64,000 nucleotides of DNA from NCBI GenBank assembly GCA_046316025.1, contig JBKCXU010000008.1, forward strand, positions 1 to 64,000. The letters are read 5' to 3'. This document shows, piece after piece, positions 52,781 to 61,196 of this stretch (position 1 is its first letter; every line of letters begins with the position of its first letter). The translations under genes and the position numbers were made by a program. The notes under the pieces were generated by a model. It saw only the letters and a list, made by a program, of their open reading frames with translations, was not told where the DNA came from and did not search any database. This DNA is from JAJTHJ01 sp046316025. Lineage in GTDB: Bacteria; Pseudomonadota; Gammaproteobacteria; Burkholderiales; Burkholderiaceae_F.

Positions 52781-53542
52781 CTAGCGCCCGGCGGCCGCGA
52801 TCTCCTGCGCCCAGGCGGTGCGCCGTTCGCGCTCGAGGATCACCGCCCGCACCCGCATCAGCACCGCGCCGATGCAGTACATCCAGAAAGCAAACACCAT
52901 CAACATCATCGCCGTGAACATGGTGGTCTCCATCGAGGTGTTGCCCATCTTGACCGTGGCGCCCTGATGCAGCGTGTTCCACCACTTGACCGAGAAGTAG
53001 ATGATCGGCACGTTGACCACTCCGACCAGCGCCAGCACGGCGCTGGCCTTGTCGGCCCGGCGCGGGTCGTCGATGGCCGCCTGCAAGGCCATGAAGCCCA
53101 GGTACAGGAAGAGCAGGATCAGCGTGGAAGTGAGCCGCGCATCCCACACCCAGTAGGCGCCCCAGGTCGGCCGGCCCCACAGGGCGCCGGTCCACAGCGC
53201 AATGAAGGCCATCAGCGCCCCGGTCGGGGCGATGGCCTGCGCCATCATCGCCGACAGCCGGGTGTTGAACACCAGCCCGACGCCGGCCCAGAAGGCCATC
53301 ACCAAATACAGGAACATGGCCATCCAGGCGCTCGGCACGTGGATAAAGATGATCCGATAGCTCTCGCCCTGCTGGTGGTCGGTCGGGGCGACGAAAAAGC
53401 CCAGGTAAAGGCCCGCCACCGCCAGTACCGCCGACAGGGCGAAGAACCAGGGGGCGGCCGCCCCTGCCAGCGGGTAGAACACCGTGGGCGCGGCAAAGCG
53501 AAAAATGCCTTTGCCGGGAATGGAAGAGGACACTGCACTCAT
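52781..53542 (-). CDS. ccmC: Heme transporter/ligase subunit CcmC
   Basis: 253 residues with six TM helices, the tryptophan-rich motif in GRPTWGAYWVWDARLTS and flanking His residues (IFIHVPSAW, WWNTLHQGAT). It loads heme onto CcmE. It is separated from ccmB by 73 bases. Confidence 0.96.
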   Translation of the reverse strand: MSAVSSSIPGKGIFRFAAPTVFYPLAGAAAPWFFALSAVLAVAGLYLGFFVAPTDHQQGESYRIIFIHVPSAWMAMFLYLVMAFWAGVGLVFNTRLSAMMAQAIAPTGALMAFIALWTGALWGRPTWGAYWVWDARLTSTLILLFLYLGFMALQAAIDDPRRADKASAVLALVGVVNVPIIYFSVKWWNTLHQGATVKMGNTSMETTMFTAMMLMVFAFWMYCIGAVLMRVRAVILERERRTAWAQEIAAAGR

Positions 53543-53615
53543 CGTTCGACCGCTGCTTGGTGACCGTGTTGGCCGCGAACTGTAACGGGGATGGTAACGC
53601 CGGGTTTGATCCCGA

Positions 53616-54284
53616 TCACTCCATGGATATACGGAGGGCGGCGGCGATTGCCCAAGGTGCCATTACGGACGCTGCCAGCGACAGCGCGCCGAGCAACAGC
53701 AGGTGCCCGGTGGGCGCCAAACCACCGGCCACCGACTCGACCGCCCCGGCGCCAAAAATCAGCACCGGCACGTACAGCGGCAGCACCAGCAGCGAGATCA
53801 GCACCCCGCCGCCGCGCAGGCCCAGCGTCAATGCCGCGCCGACCGCCCCGATCAGGGACAAGGCCGGCGTGCCCAGCAGCAGCGAGACCATCAAAAAGGC
53901 GGTCGGTTCCACGCCGAGGTCGAACATCACGCCCAGGAGCAGGGCCATGAAGACGATCGGCAGTCCGGTGGTCAGCCAGTGCGCCGTGCACTTGGCCAGC
54001 ACGATCAGCGGCAGCGGCTCGCCGGTGAGCAGCATCTGCTCGAGCGTGCCGTCGGCATGGTCGTTGGCAAAGAGCCGGTTCAACGACAGGATCGCCGCCA
54101 GCAGCGCCGCCACCCAGACCACCCCGGGCGCGATGGTGCGCAGGGTGTTCAGTTCCGGGCCGACGCCCAGCGGCACCATCGTCACCACCACGAGAAAAAA
54201 CAGCAGCGTGTTGACCACGTCGGCCCGTTGGCGCAGCGCCAGCAGCAAGTCGCGCCGGATCACCGCGAGCAGGGTGCGGCTCAC
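53616..54284 (-). CDS. ccmB: Heme exporter ABC permease CcmB
   Basis: 222 residues with six TM helices. ANDHADGTLEQMLLTGEPLPL and LLGTPALSLIGAVGAALTLG are typical of the family. It pairs with CcmA to form the ABC module that releases holo-CcmE using ATP. It lies 10 bases after ccmA. Confidence 0.95.
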   Translation of the reverse strand: MSRTLLAVIRRDLLLALRQRADVVNTLLFFLVVVTMVPLGVGPELNTLRTIAPGVVWVAALLAAILSLNRLFANDHADGTLEQMLLTGEPLPLIVLAKCTAHWLTTGLPIVFMALLLGVMFDLGVEPTAFLMVSLLLGTPALSLIGAVGAALTLGLRGGGVLISLLVLPLYVPVLIFGAGAVESVAGGLAPTGHLLLLGALSLAASVMAPWAIAAALRISME

Positions 54285-54294
54285 TGGATTCCCC

Positions 54295-54936
54295 TCACGC
54301 GTCGACCTCCTCCGGCCGCGGCGCGCGCAGATCGAGTCGCTCCACCCGGCCGGGCAGCGGCACGTCCTGGTGGGTGGTCAGCACGATGATGCCGCCGCGC
54401 GCCTGCTGCGCGCCGATCAGATCAGACAGCGCCTTGACCCCGCGTACGTCGAGCGCGGTGAACGGCTCATCGAGGATCCACAGCGCCGCGCTCTCGGCCA
54501 GAAAGAGCCGCGCCAGCCCGATGCGCCGCCGCTGCCCCTGCGACAGAAAGCGCGCCTGCGCCTGCTCGAAGCCCGCCAGCCCGAGCGCGCCCAGCGCCGC
54601 CGCGGCGCGCTCATCATTGCCGCCACGGCCCGAGAGCAGGCCGGCAAAGCGGACGTTTTCCAGCGCGGTGAGATCGTCCTTGACGCCGTTCAAGTGGCCC
54701 ACATAGGCGAGGTCCTGCCAGAACTCCTCGCGCAGCGTGCGGATGTTGCCGCCGCGCCAGAGCACATCGCCGGCGGTGGGCGAGAGCAGCCCGCAGAGGA
54801 TGCGCAGCAGGCTCGTCTTGCCGGCGCCGTTTTCGCCGGCGATATGCAGGCAGGTGCCGGGCGCGGCGGTCAGATTGAGGCCGCTGAAGAGCAACCGGTC
54901 GCCGCGCTGGCACTCGAGATCGACGGTTTGAAGCAT
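54295..54936 (-). CDS. ccmA: Heme exporter ATP-binding protein CcmA
   Basis: 213 residues. Walker A GENGAGKTSLLRIL, ABC signature FLSQGQRRRIGLARL and Walker B LWILDEPFTALD are all intact. First gene of the ccm operon. The operon follows the porin-cytochrome genes on the same strand with only a repeat-rich 265-base gap. Confidence 0.96.
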   Translation of the reverse strand: MLQTVDLECQRGDRLLFSGLNLTAAPGTCLHIAGENGAGKTSLLRILCGLLSPTAGDVLWRGGNIRTLREEFWQDLAYVGHLNGVKDDLTALENVRFAGLLSGRGGNDERAAAALGALGLAGFEQAQARFLSQGQRRRIGLARLFLAESAALWILDEPFTALDVRGVKALSDLIGAQQARGGIIVLTTHQDVPLPGRVERLDLRAPRPEEVDA

Positions 54937-55013
54937 GGCGCTTAAGCGCGGCGGCTATCGCCAACGGCGCGCAGTGTAGCGAGGGCGGCCCAAACATGCC
55001 GGCACTGCGGGTC

Positions 55014-55176
55014 GTCATTCCCGTTTGCGCGGCAACGACAACCGCTCTTCCCCTGCACCCGCTTTATGCGACTTCCACTGCAATCGGACAAACAAGGCAC
55101 GTCGTTCCCGCGCAAGCGGGATTCCAGCCTTGATCGAGGCGCCCGCTGGGTTCCCGCTTGCGCGGGAACGATGACA
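55014..55176. repeat. Inverted repeats between mtrB-like gene and ccmA
   Basis: Three copies of a TTCCCGCGCAAGCGGGA-type unit, at 55014-55038 (degenerate), 55101-55129 and 55146-55175. The last two are inverted (GTTCCCGCGCAAGCGGGA with TTCCCGCTTGCGCGGGAAC) and can form one long stem. It may terminate or process the upstream cytochrome transcript. Confidence 0.8.
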
Positions 55177-55201
55177 GCGGCTTCATGAAGTGGAAACGGA
55201 A

Positions 55202-57421
55202 TTACTTCCAAGCGTAGGTGTAAGTCACCCCGAGATAGCCGACGCTCTGGCTCGGTTGCAGGTACAGCGTCGTGTTGTCGCTGTAGAGGAACGGTGTGCC
55301 GTTGTAGCTGAAGCCCCAGTCGTTGTAGTAGTAGCGCTGGTAGACGGCATCCAGCCGCAGCGCCGAGCGCTCGCTCATTGCGTAGTTGCCGAACAACCTC
55401 AAGTCGGTGCGGCGGAAGGCGATGTCCGGCAGCCCGCCCGTGGCGCCCAGCAGCTCGGTGCTGCCGGGCGCGGGATTGGCGACCAAGGTCTGCTCGTACG
55501 TGTCCACGTTGCTCATGTAGGACAGCGTGCCGCCCACCTGCCACTTGGCGTCGATCTTGCCGTTGAAGCCCACGCCGACGTTGAAGCTGCTGTCGTCGAA
55601 CGCCAGCACGTAGCCGGCCGGGCGCGACTGGTCGAGCGTTTGCTTGCCGACCGACAGATAGCCGTTGAAGTTCCACTTGTCCGACAGCGCGTAATTGGCA
55701 TCCAGCGTGTACAACTGGTACTGCGTCTCTTGCAGCGCAAACTGCGTCGGTGCGTCGTAGCGGTCGGTGCCGTAGTCCACGGCAAACTGCACCGACAGGG
55801 CCTCGGTGGCCGCCCAGTTGAGCAGCAGGCGCACGGTGTCGCGGTCGCGGTCGGCCATCGTCGGCATGTAGATCGCGTTCGGGCCCAACTGCGCGGCGGG
55901 GTCGGATACCGACACCAGTCCCACGCCACCGGCCGCCGGCGCCAGCCAGCCGCCGCCGTCCTGCTTGCTTTGCGTGTACTTGATGAGGCCGCTCACCGAC
56001 TCGGTCAACGTGCGGCGCAGCTCGACCCACCAGCGCGTCGTGTCGTTGTCCTCGCGGAGCGCGCTGACGCCGGCGTAGGACGCGGTCGGCGTATACGTGC
56101 CACGGTCGAGCGAGGTGTAGTCGATGCCCAGCGCGCCCTGGATCGCCCACGGGAAGCGGTAGGTGCCTTCGAGCTTGCCGTAGTTGACGGTGCGCGAAAC
56201 GGTCTGATTGGTGAACTGCGTGTTCAGCACCACGTTGTAGTTGGCGATCGGCGTGTTGTCCTGGTTGTCCGAATAGCGGTACTCGGCCACCACGGTCAGC
56301 TTGTCGATCGGCGTGCCGACCACGCGGATCTGCGCCAGCGTGCCTTCGACTTCGCCGTCGAGGTTGCTGACTCCGGCCGGCGCGTTGCCCAACCCGGCAC
56401 CGGCGAAGTCCTGGTTTTGCTTGGCCAGCGAATAGGCAAACTTGAAGTTCGCCCGCAGCTGCGGCATGAAGACGTAGCTGCCCGACAGATCGAAGTAGTT
56501 GAAGCTGCTGTCCGGCGCGCTCGCCACCGGCAGCGTCAGCCACGCCGCCAGGCCCGGCCCGAGCGGCAGCGCCGTGCCGACCGGATTGTTCAGGGTGGCG
56601 GGGACACCGAGCGTCGTTGCGCCGATGTCGTTGCTGTAAAACGAGCCGTAGTAGCCAAGCGAAAGTTGCAGCGCCTCGGCGCCGTAGTTCAGCCGCGCTT
56701 CGACCTGGTTGTGCTGCGAATCGACCTGCTGCGGATAGAACAGCACCGCCGAGCCGGTGCTGACCCCCGGACTCCAGCCGCAGCCCGGCGCCACCGTCGC
56801 CGGGCAACTGGCACCGATGCCAAACGGCGTGGCGCCGGCCTTGTTCTCGCCGTTCCACGTTACTTCGGCCTGCAACTCCGGCGTGATCCAGTAGCTGCCG
56901 CCGAGGCCGAGCGCCTTGCGCTTGGTGGACAGCTCGTAGTCGTTGCCCGAACCGGCGCCGCCGGTGAGGTAACTGGACTGCGGGTTGGTCGTCCCGCCGC
57001 CGGTGACGCCGGTGTTGACCGTGTACGGATTGACGCGCCACAGCTCGCCATAGTTGGCTGACAGGCTCCACGCCCCCTGCCGCCGCCACGAGGCGCCCAG
57101 CTCACGCGTCTGCAGGCCGAGGTTGGTGCCGACGAACTCCAGCCAGGTGCCGGTCGTGCGGTCGAGCCGGCTGTAGTTGAAGCCGAACAGGCCGTAGGCG
57201 TCCTGGTTGCGAAGGCCGTTGTATTCGCCAAAGAAGGCGCGGTCGTTGGCGTCGCCGGTGACGCCGGCCACGCCGGCGCTGACCGAAGCTTGCAGGTCGA
57301 TGGGGTCGTCTTCGTCGCTCTTCGCTTCCTTTTTGTCGGCCGCATGCGCCGCAAACGCGGCGCACACCGCCAGTGCCAGCACGCTGCGGCGAAAAACAGA
57401 GAGTCGATCGGTGCGGGTCAT
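55202..57421 (-). CDS. MtrB/PioB-type decaheme-associated outer-membrane beta-barrel
   Basis: 739 residues. Signal peptide (MTRTDRLSVFRRSVLALAVCAAFAAHA), a charged plug-like start, then alternating strands with aromatic girdles ending in the C-terminal YLGVTYTYAWK, as in outer-membrane porins. Motifs such as GSYWITPELQAEVTWNGENK and RRTDLRLFGNYAMSERSALR are typical of MtrB/PioB. It should sheath the decaheme cytochrome encoded 16 bases upstream. The CxxC seen in Shewanella MtrB is not present near the N-terminus. Confidence 0.9.
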   Translation of the reverse strand: MTRTDRLSVFRRSVLALAVCAAFAAHAADKKEAKSDEDDPIDLQASVSAGVAGVTGDANDRAFFGEYNGLRNQDAYGLFGFNYSRLDRTTGTWLEFVGTNLGLQTRELGASWRRQGAWSLSANYGELWRVNPYTVNTGVTGGGTTNPQSSYLTGGAGSGNDYELSTKRKALGLGGSYWITPELQAEVTWNGENKAGATPFGIGASCPATVAPGCGWSPGVSTGSAVLFYPQQVDSQHNQVEARLNYGAEALQLSLGYYGSFYSNDIGATTLGVPATLNNPVGTALPLGPGLAAWLTLPVASAPDSSFNYFDLSGSYVFMPQLRANFKFAYSLAKQNQDFAGAGLGNAPAGVSNLDGEVEGTLAQIRVVGTPIDKLTVVAEYRYSDNQDNTPIANYNVVLNTQFTNQTVSRTVNYGKLEGTYRFPWAIQGALGIDYTSLDRGTYTPTASYAGVSALREDNDTTRWWVELRRTLTESVSGLIKYTQSKQDGGGWLAPAAGGVGLVSVSDPAAQLGPNAIYMPTMADRDRDTVRLLLNWAATEALSVQFAVDYGTDRYDAPTQFALQETQYQLYTLDANYALSDKWNFNGYLSVGKQTLDQSRPAGYVLAFDDSSFNVGVGFNGKIDAKWQVGGTLSYMSNVDTYEQTLVANPAPGSTELLGATGGLPDIAFRRTDLRLFGNYAMSERSALRLDAVYQRYYYNDWGFSYNGTPFLYSDNTTLYLQPSQSVGYLGVTYTYAWK

Positions 57422-57437
57422 GGCAGCGCTCCGTTAC

Positions 57438-58397
57438 TCAGCGGAACAAGTAGCTCGGCGTCGGATTGGTCCGCGCCGGATTGTTGGAGCCGTGAATCTG
57501 CGTGTGGCAGTTCAGGCAACTGCGGCCCTGCCAGACGTTCACGGTGTTGATGCCGCCGGACAGCGGTGTGACCGCCGGCACCGTCTGCTTGCCGGCCGCC
57601 GGCGGAAACACGCCCGGCTGCCCGCCCACCGCGCCCACGCCGCCGGCCACGTGCGGCGTGTGGCACTGGTTGCACAGGATCGGCGCGCGGGCGTTGAGCA
57701 TGCCGCCGATGTTGCTGCCGTGCGGGTTGTGACAGGTCCCGCAGTCTTCCTGCACCGGCTGATGGTTGTGGACGAACGGCCCGCGCTTTTCGGCGTGGCA
57801 GGAGTAGCAGGTGGTGTTGACCGTGTCGCGTTTGGCGAGCTTGGGCCCGGCCGAGCCGTGCACGGCGTGGCAGTCGCTGCACGTCATCTTGCCCTCGGCA
57901 ATCGGGTGGCGCGACGGGCGGTTGACCTGGATACGCTGCTCTTTGTGGCAGGCGTAGCAGACCTCGGGCTGGGCCGTCTTGGAGAAGACTTTGTCCTTGT
58001 CCACGTGCATCTGGTGGCAACTGCTGCAGGCCACGCCCGACTGCGGATGCGCGCTGCCCGCCCACAGGATCATCTGCCGGTTCTTCTGGTGGCAGGTCAG
58101 GCACTGGCCGCTCGCCGCGGCGGCGTCCTTGGCGCCCGCGTTCTTGTACAGATAGTCCGGCTTGTTGTCCTGATCCTCGACGTGCTTCTCGCTGGCGCCG
58201 TGGCAGGACACGCAGGTCGGCGTGCGCGCATCGGCTGCCACCGAGTGCACCGAGCGCTTCATGTTCGCCGCCTGATCGTCGTGGCAGTCGAGGCAGGTTT
58301 CGGACGCCGCGGCGTCCTTGGCCGCCGACGCCGGAGCGCCGATCAGTGCCAGGCAGGTGCCCACCAGGGCCAGAGCGATCTTGCTTCGCATACGCAT
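57438..58397 (-). CDS. MtrA/DmsE/PioA-type periplasmic decaheme c-type cytochrome
   Basis: 319 residues. After a signal peptide (ALALVGTCLALIGAPASA) there are exactly ten CxxCH sites (CLDCH, CVSCH, CLTCH, CSSCH, CYACH, CSDCH, CYSCH, CGTCH, CNQCH, CLNCH), the MtrA/DmsE number. It threads into the MtrB-type barrel and carries electrons across the outer membrane. ATG 58397 follows AAGGTGG by five bases; GTG 58406 and ATG 58391 are alternatives. Confidence 0.93.
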   Translation of the reverse strand: MRMRSKIALALVGTCLALIGAPASAAKDAAASETCLDCHDDQAANMKRSVHSVAADARTPTCVSCHGASEKHVEDQDNKPDYLYKNAGAKDAAAASGQCLTCHQKNRQMILWAGSAHPQSGVACSSCHQMHVDKDKVFSKTAQPEVCYACHKEQRIQVNRPSRHPIAEGKMTCSDCHAVHGSAGPKLAKRDTVNTTCYSCHAEKRGPFVHNHQPVQEDCGTCHNPHGSNIGGMLNARAPILCNQCHTPHVAGGVGAVGGQPGVFPPAAGKQTVPAVTPLSGGINTVNVWQGRSCLNCHTQIHGSNNPARTNPTPSYLFR

Positions 58398-58431
58398 GGT
58401 CTCCACCTTCGTCGCCGGTTGCGCGGGGCGT

Positions 58432-60960
58432 CTACTTCAACTTGTGAGCAGCCTTCACGCTCAGGAAGCCGGTCGGGCTGTGGCAGTCGGCGCAGGTCTC
58501 CTGGATTTGCAGGGACATCGCCTGCGTGGCGTTGCCGTAGCGCGAACCGCCGGCCGTGAGCACGTGGTTGACCGCGTTGTCGGAGTCGTGACAGCTGACG
58601 CAGCTGGCCGCCTGCGGCGTGATCACACTCCAGTCGAGCGGGTTGCTGCCGGCCGGGCGCGTGGAGACCACCGCGCCTAGCACGCCGCGGTCGAACTCGT
58701 AGGAGTTGTTCACGTGGCAGGCGTTGCAGTTGATCTGCTTTTGTCCATCGACCGTCGGCCCCGGCCACAGCGCTTCCGTTGCGTAGTCGGTGACGTTCGC
58801 GGCGAAAGTGAGCGACGGGTCGCAGCCGGCCGCTGCCGAGGCCGCCGGATTGGCCGGATTGCAGAATTTGCCGAACACCAGGTTGCCATGGGTGTACGGG
58901 AAGGTGCGCTTCGAGTTGCCGTGGATGCCGTGCATCATGTACTTGGACTGGAACTGCTCCTGCAGCGGCGCGCCGCTGGGCAGCGTCCGCCCGTTGGTCA
59001 TCACCGTCGAGGACGAGCGGTTGGCGTCGTGGCACAGCGTGCAGGATTCCACCGTGTTGCGGGCGCCGCTGTGGAAGGCGTTGGGCATCGTGTTGGAGCC
59101 CGAGGCGGTGCCCAGCAGGCCGTGGCAAACGTTGCAGCTCGCGTTGGACACGATCACGGGCGGCGGATTGACCGCTCCCGTCAGCGCCAGATCGAGGTAG
59201 CCGTTCTGCACGCCGACGTTGACCAGCACGCGCGGCGACAGCTCGGGCCGCGGGTCGAACGGCCACGCCGCCTTGACCTTGGCCTCCTTGACCTGGCCGA
59301 CGCTGATCACCCGCGCACTGCCCTGCGCCACGGCCGTGGCGCTGTCGGCCGGCAGAGTGAGTTCGGCGGTGTAGCGGTTACGCCCGTCGTTGACGCCGCG
59401 CCAGGCATCGACACGCACACCACTACCGCCGTTGTTGTAGGCCGAAAACTCGGTTACCGCGGTCGGTTGGCCGACGATGTTCTGATAGGCCAGGTACAGC
59501 CGCAGGTTGCCGAAACGGTTGTCGCCAGTGCAGGCCGGCGCGCCGTTGGCCGTGGCGCAGCCGTCGGTCAGGTTGTACGCGGCGTCGTTGCTGGTCGGAT
59601 CGGCCAGGTAGTACTTCACCGTGACCTTGCGCGTGGCCGAGTCGAAGGTGGCGCTATCGATCACCATCTTGTAACGCTGCGCGCCATCCTGGATCTGGTT
59701 GTAGTGCGCGCGCTCGGCCTCGAGGCCGGTGCCCGCCGAGTGGCAGCGCGCACATTGGCTGTCGGGGAGATTCCACGGATCGGGCACGGGCAGGAACGCC
59801 TTATGCACCGCGGTAAAGGTCGAGTCGGGCGTGCCGGGGTGGCAGGACAGGCAGGCCGCCTTGCCGGCCTGGGTCTTCCAGTTGTTGCCCTGGGGCGTGG
59901 GCGCGCTGTTGCCGTTGTGGCAGATCGAGCAATTGCGCAGATCTTGCGGGAAGCCGACTTCGGAGTAGTCGTACTCGACGCCGCGGAAGCCCCACACCAC
60001 GTACGCGCTGCCGCCGGGCAGATTGGGGAGCAGGCGACCGGCGTGGATGTTGTGCGTCATCGTCGACATCGCCAACACGTTGCCGCTCTCGGGGTCGGTG
60101 GTGCCGGCGTTGTGGCACATCACGCAGTACTGCATGGCCAACCGCCCGCCGCCGTGCGCCGAGATGTTGTCGTGGCAGGTGTTGCAGGACGCCGAGTCGC
60201 TGACGATCAGGTCTTGCGTAGCCGGGCTGGTGAGCGGCGTCGAGGCGTAGTTGCCGCTGCCCGCAAAGGTAAAGTCGAAAAACGGGTTGACCCGTACCAC
60301 CGTACTGGCCGCGTTGCGGTAGCTCAGTTGGATCGCCACGCGCTGCGTGGCGCCGGGCACAAACGCCACGTTGTTGGTCAGATAGCGGACACCATTGATG
60401 GTCGCCTGCCATGCCGGGTCGGTGATGTTTGCGGTAAACGTGTAGGTGTAGTAGCCGGCGGAGTTGTAGACCAGTTGCGCTTCGCCCGTCTCGGGGTCCG
60501 TCGTCGCTTGAATCGCCTGTGCCGGTGGCGTCGTCGCACCCCCCGGTCCCACACCCGGTGTCGCCGTCGCCACGCGCGATACGTAGCTCACCCACTCTGT
60601 CGCATTGACCCCGCCGCCGGGAACCACGCTGGCCAGCGCAAAGCTCATGTCGGCCAAGGTCAGGCCGGTCTTGATGGCTCCATCGGAAAAGACCGTAAAG
60701 TTGACCCGCACCGTGCTGCCGGTAACGCTGACCGCCGGCACGCCGGCTGCCTGCAACGCGGTGAAGGCGGAGGACGGATTGGTGGCGCTGTCGTTGGCCG
60801 GATTGCGCGCCGCCTCGTTAAGCGCGGCGCTGATGGCGCCGGACGAAGGCGGGGTGGGGTCGGGTGCCGTACTACCCCCACCGCCACCGCCTCCACCACA
60901 GCCCGCCAGGATCGCGAGAGCCAGCGCCGCAGCGCTCCATCGGGTCACTTTGTCCATCAT
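58432..60960 (-). CDS. OmcA/MtrC-family decaheme outer-membrane lipoprotein
   Basis: 842 residues. The lipobox ALAILAGC (Cys21) is followed by Gly8, a beta-rich N-terminal domain (~40-260), five CxxCH sites (CNTCH, CVMCH, CSICH, CLSCH, CARCH), a second beta domain (~450-610), and five more (CNVCH, CTLCH, CNACH, CVSCH, CADCH). That split 5+5 layout is the OmcA/MtrC fold. It would be the surface-exposed terminal reductase/oxidase. It lies 34 bases upstream of the MtrA-type gene. Confidence 0.93.
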   Translation of the reverse strand: MMDKVTRWSAAALALAILAGCGGGGGGGGSTAPDPTPPSSGAISAALNEAARNPANDSATNPSSAFTALQAAGVPAVSVTGSTVRVNFTVFSDGAIKTGLTLADMSFALASVVPGGGVNATEWVSYVSRVATATPGVGPGGATTPPAQAIQATTDPETGEAQLVYNSAGYYTYTFTANITDPAWQATINGVRYLTNNVAFVPGATQRVAIQLSYRNAASTVVRVNPFFDFTFAGSGNYASTPLTSPATQDLIVSDSASCNTCHDNISAHGGGRLAMQYCVMCHNAGTTDPESGNVLAMSTMTHNIHAGRLLPNLPGGSAYVVWGFRGVEYDYSEVGFPQDLRNCSICHNGNSAPTPQGNNWKTQAGKAACLSCHPGTPDSTFTAVHKAFLPVPDPWNLPDSQCARCHSAGTGLEAERAHYNQIQDGAQRYKMVIDSATFDSATRKVTVKYYLADPTSNDAAYNLTDGCATANGAPACTGDNRFGNLRLYLAYQNIVGQPTAVTEFSAYNNGGSGVRVDAWRGVNDGRNRYTAELTLPADSATAVAQGSARVISVGQVKEAKVKAAWPFDPRPELSPRVLVNVGVQNGYLDLALTGAVNPPPVIVSNASCNVCHGLLGTASGSNTMPNAFHSGARNTVESCTLCHDANRSSSTVMTNGRTLPSGAPLQEQFQSKYMMHGIHGNSKRTFPYTHGNLVFGKFCNPANPAASAAAGCDPSLTFAANVTDYATEALWPGPTVDGQKQINCNACHVNNSYEFDRGVLGAVVSTRPAGSNPLDWSVITPQAASCVSCHDSDNAVNHVLTAGGSRYGNATQAMSLQIQETCADCHSPTGFLSVKAAHKLK

Positions 60961-61138
60961 CGACGTCTCCTACCGCGGCGCACGTGCCGACGGTGCCAAC
61001 CGCCGGGCCGAACAATCATTCAACGGTTCGCTCCCGCTGTAAACCCTGCACGCCATAGGTCGCGCACCACTCCAACGCCGACACAACACTCGGCGCACTT
61101 CTTGAGAAAGATCAAAGCAAAGGACTGCAAATCGAGGC

Positions 61139-61166
61139 TTAAAAAAGGGGGGCCGGAGCCCCCCTT
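61139..61166 (-). terminator. Rho-independent terminator
   Basis: On the minus strand AAGGGGGGC, a 4-base loop, GCCCCCCTT and then a run of T (positions 61146-61141). It is a perfect 9-bp GC-rich stem plus T-tract, 31 bases after the stop of the 840-residue cytochrome gene. It should separate that gene from the downstream omcA-like operon at least partly. Confidence 0.88.
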
Positions 61167-61196
61167 GCTTGGCTACCGCCGGTGACCCGGCGTCGA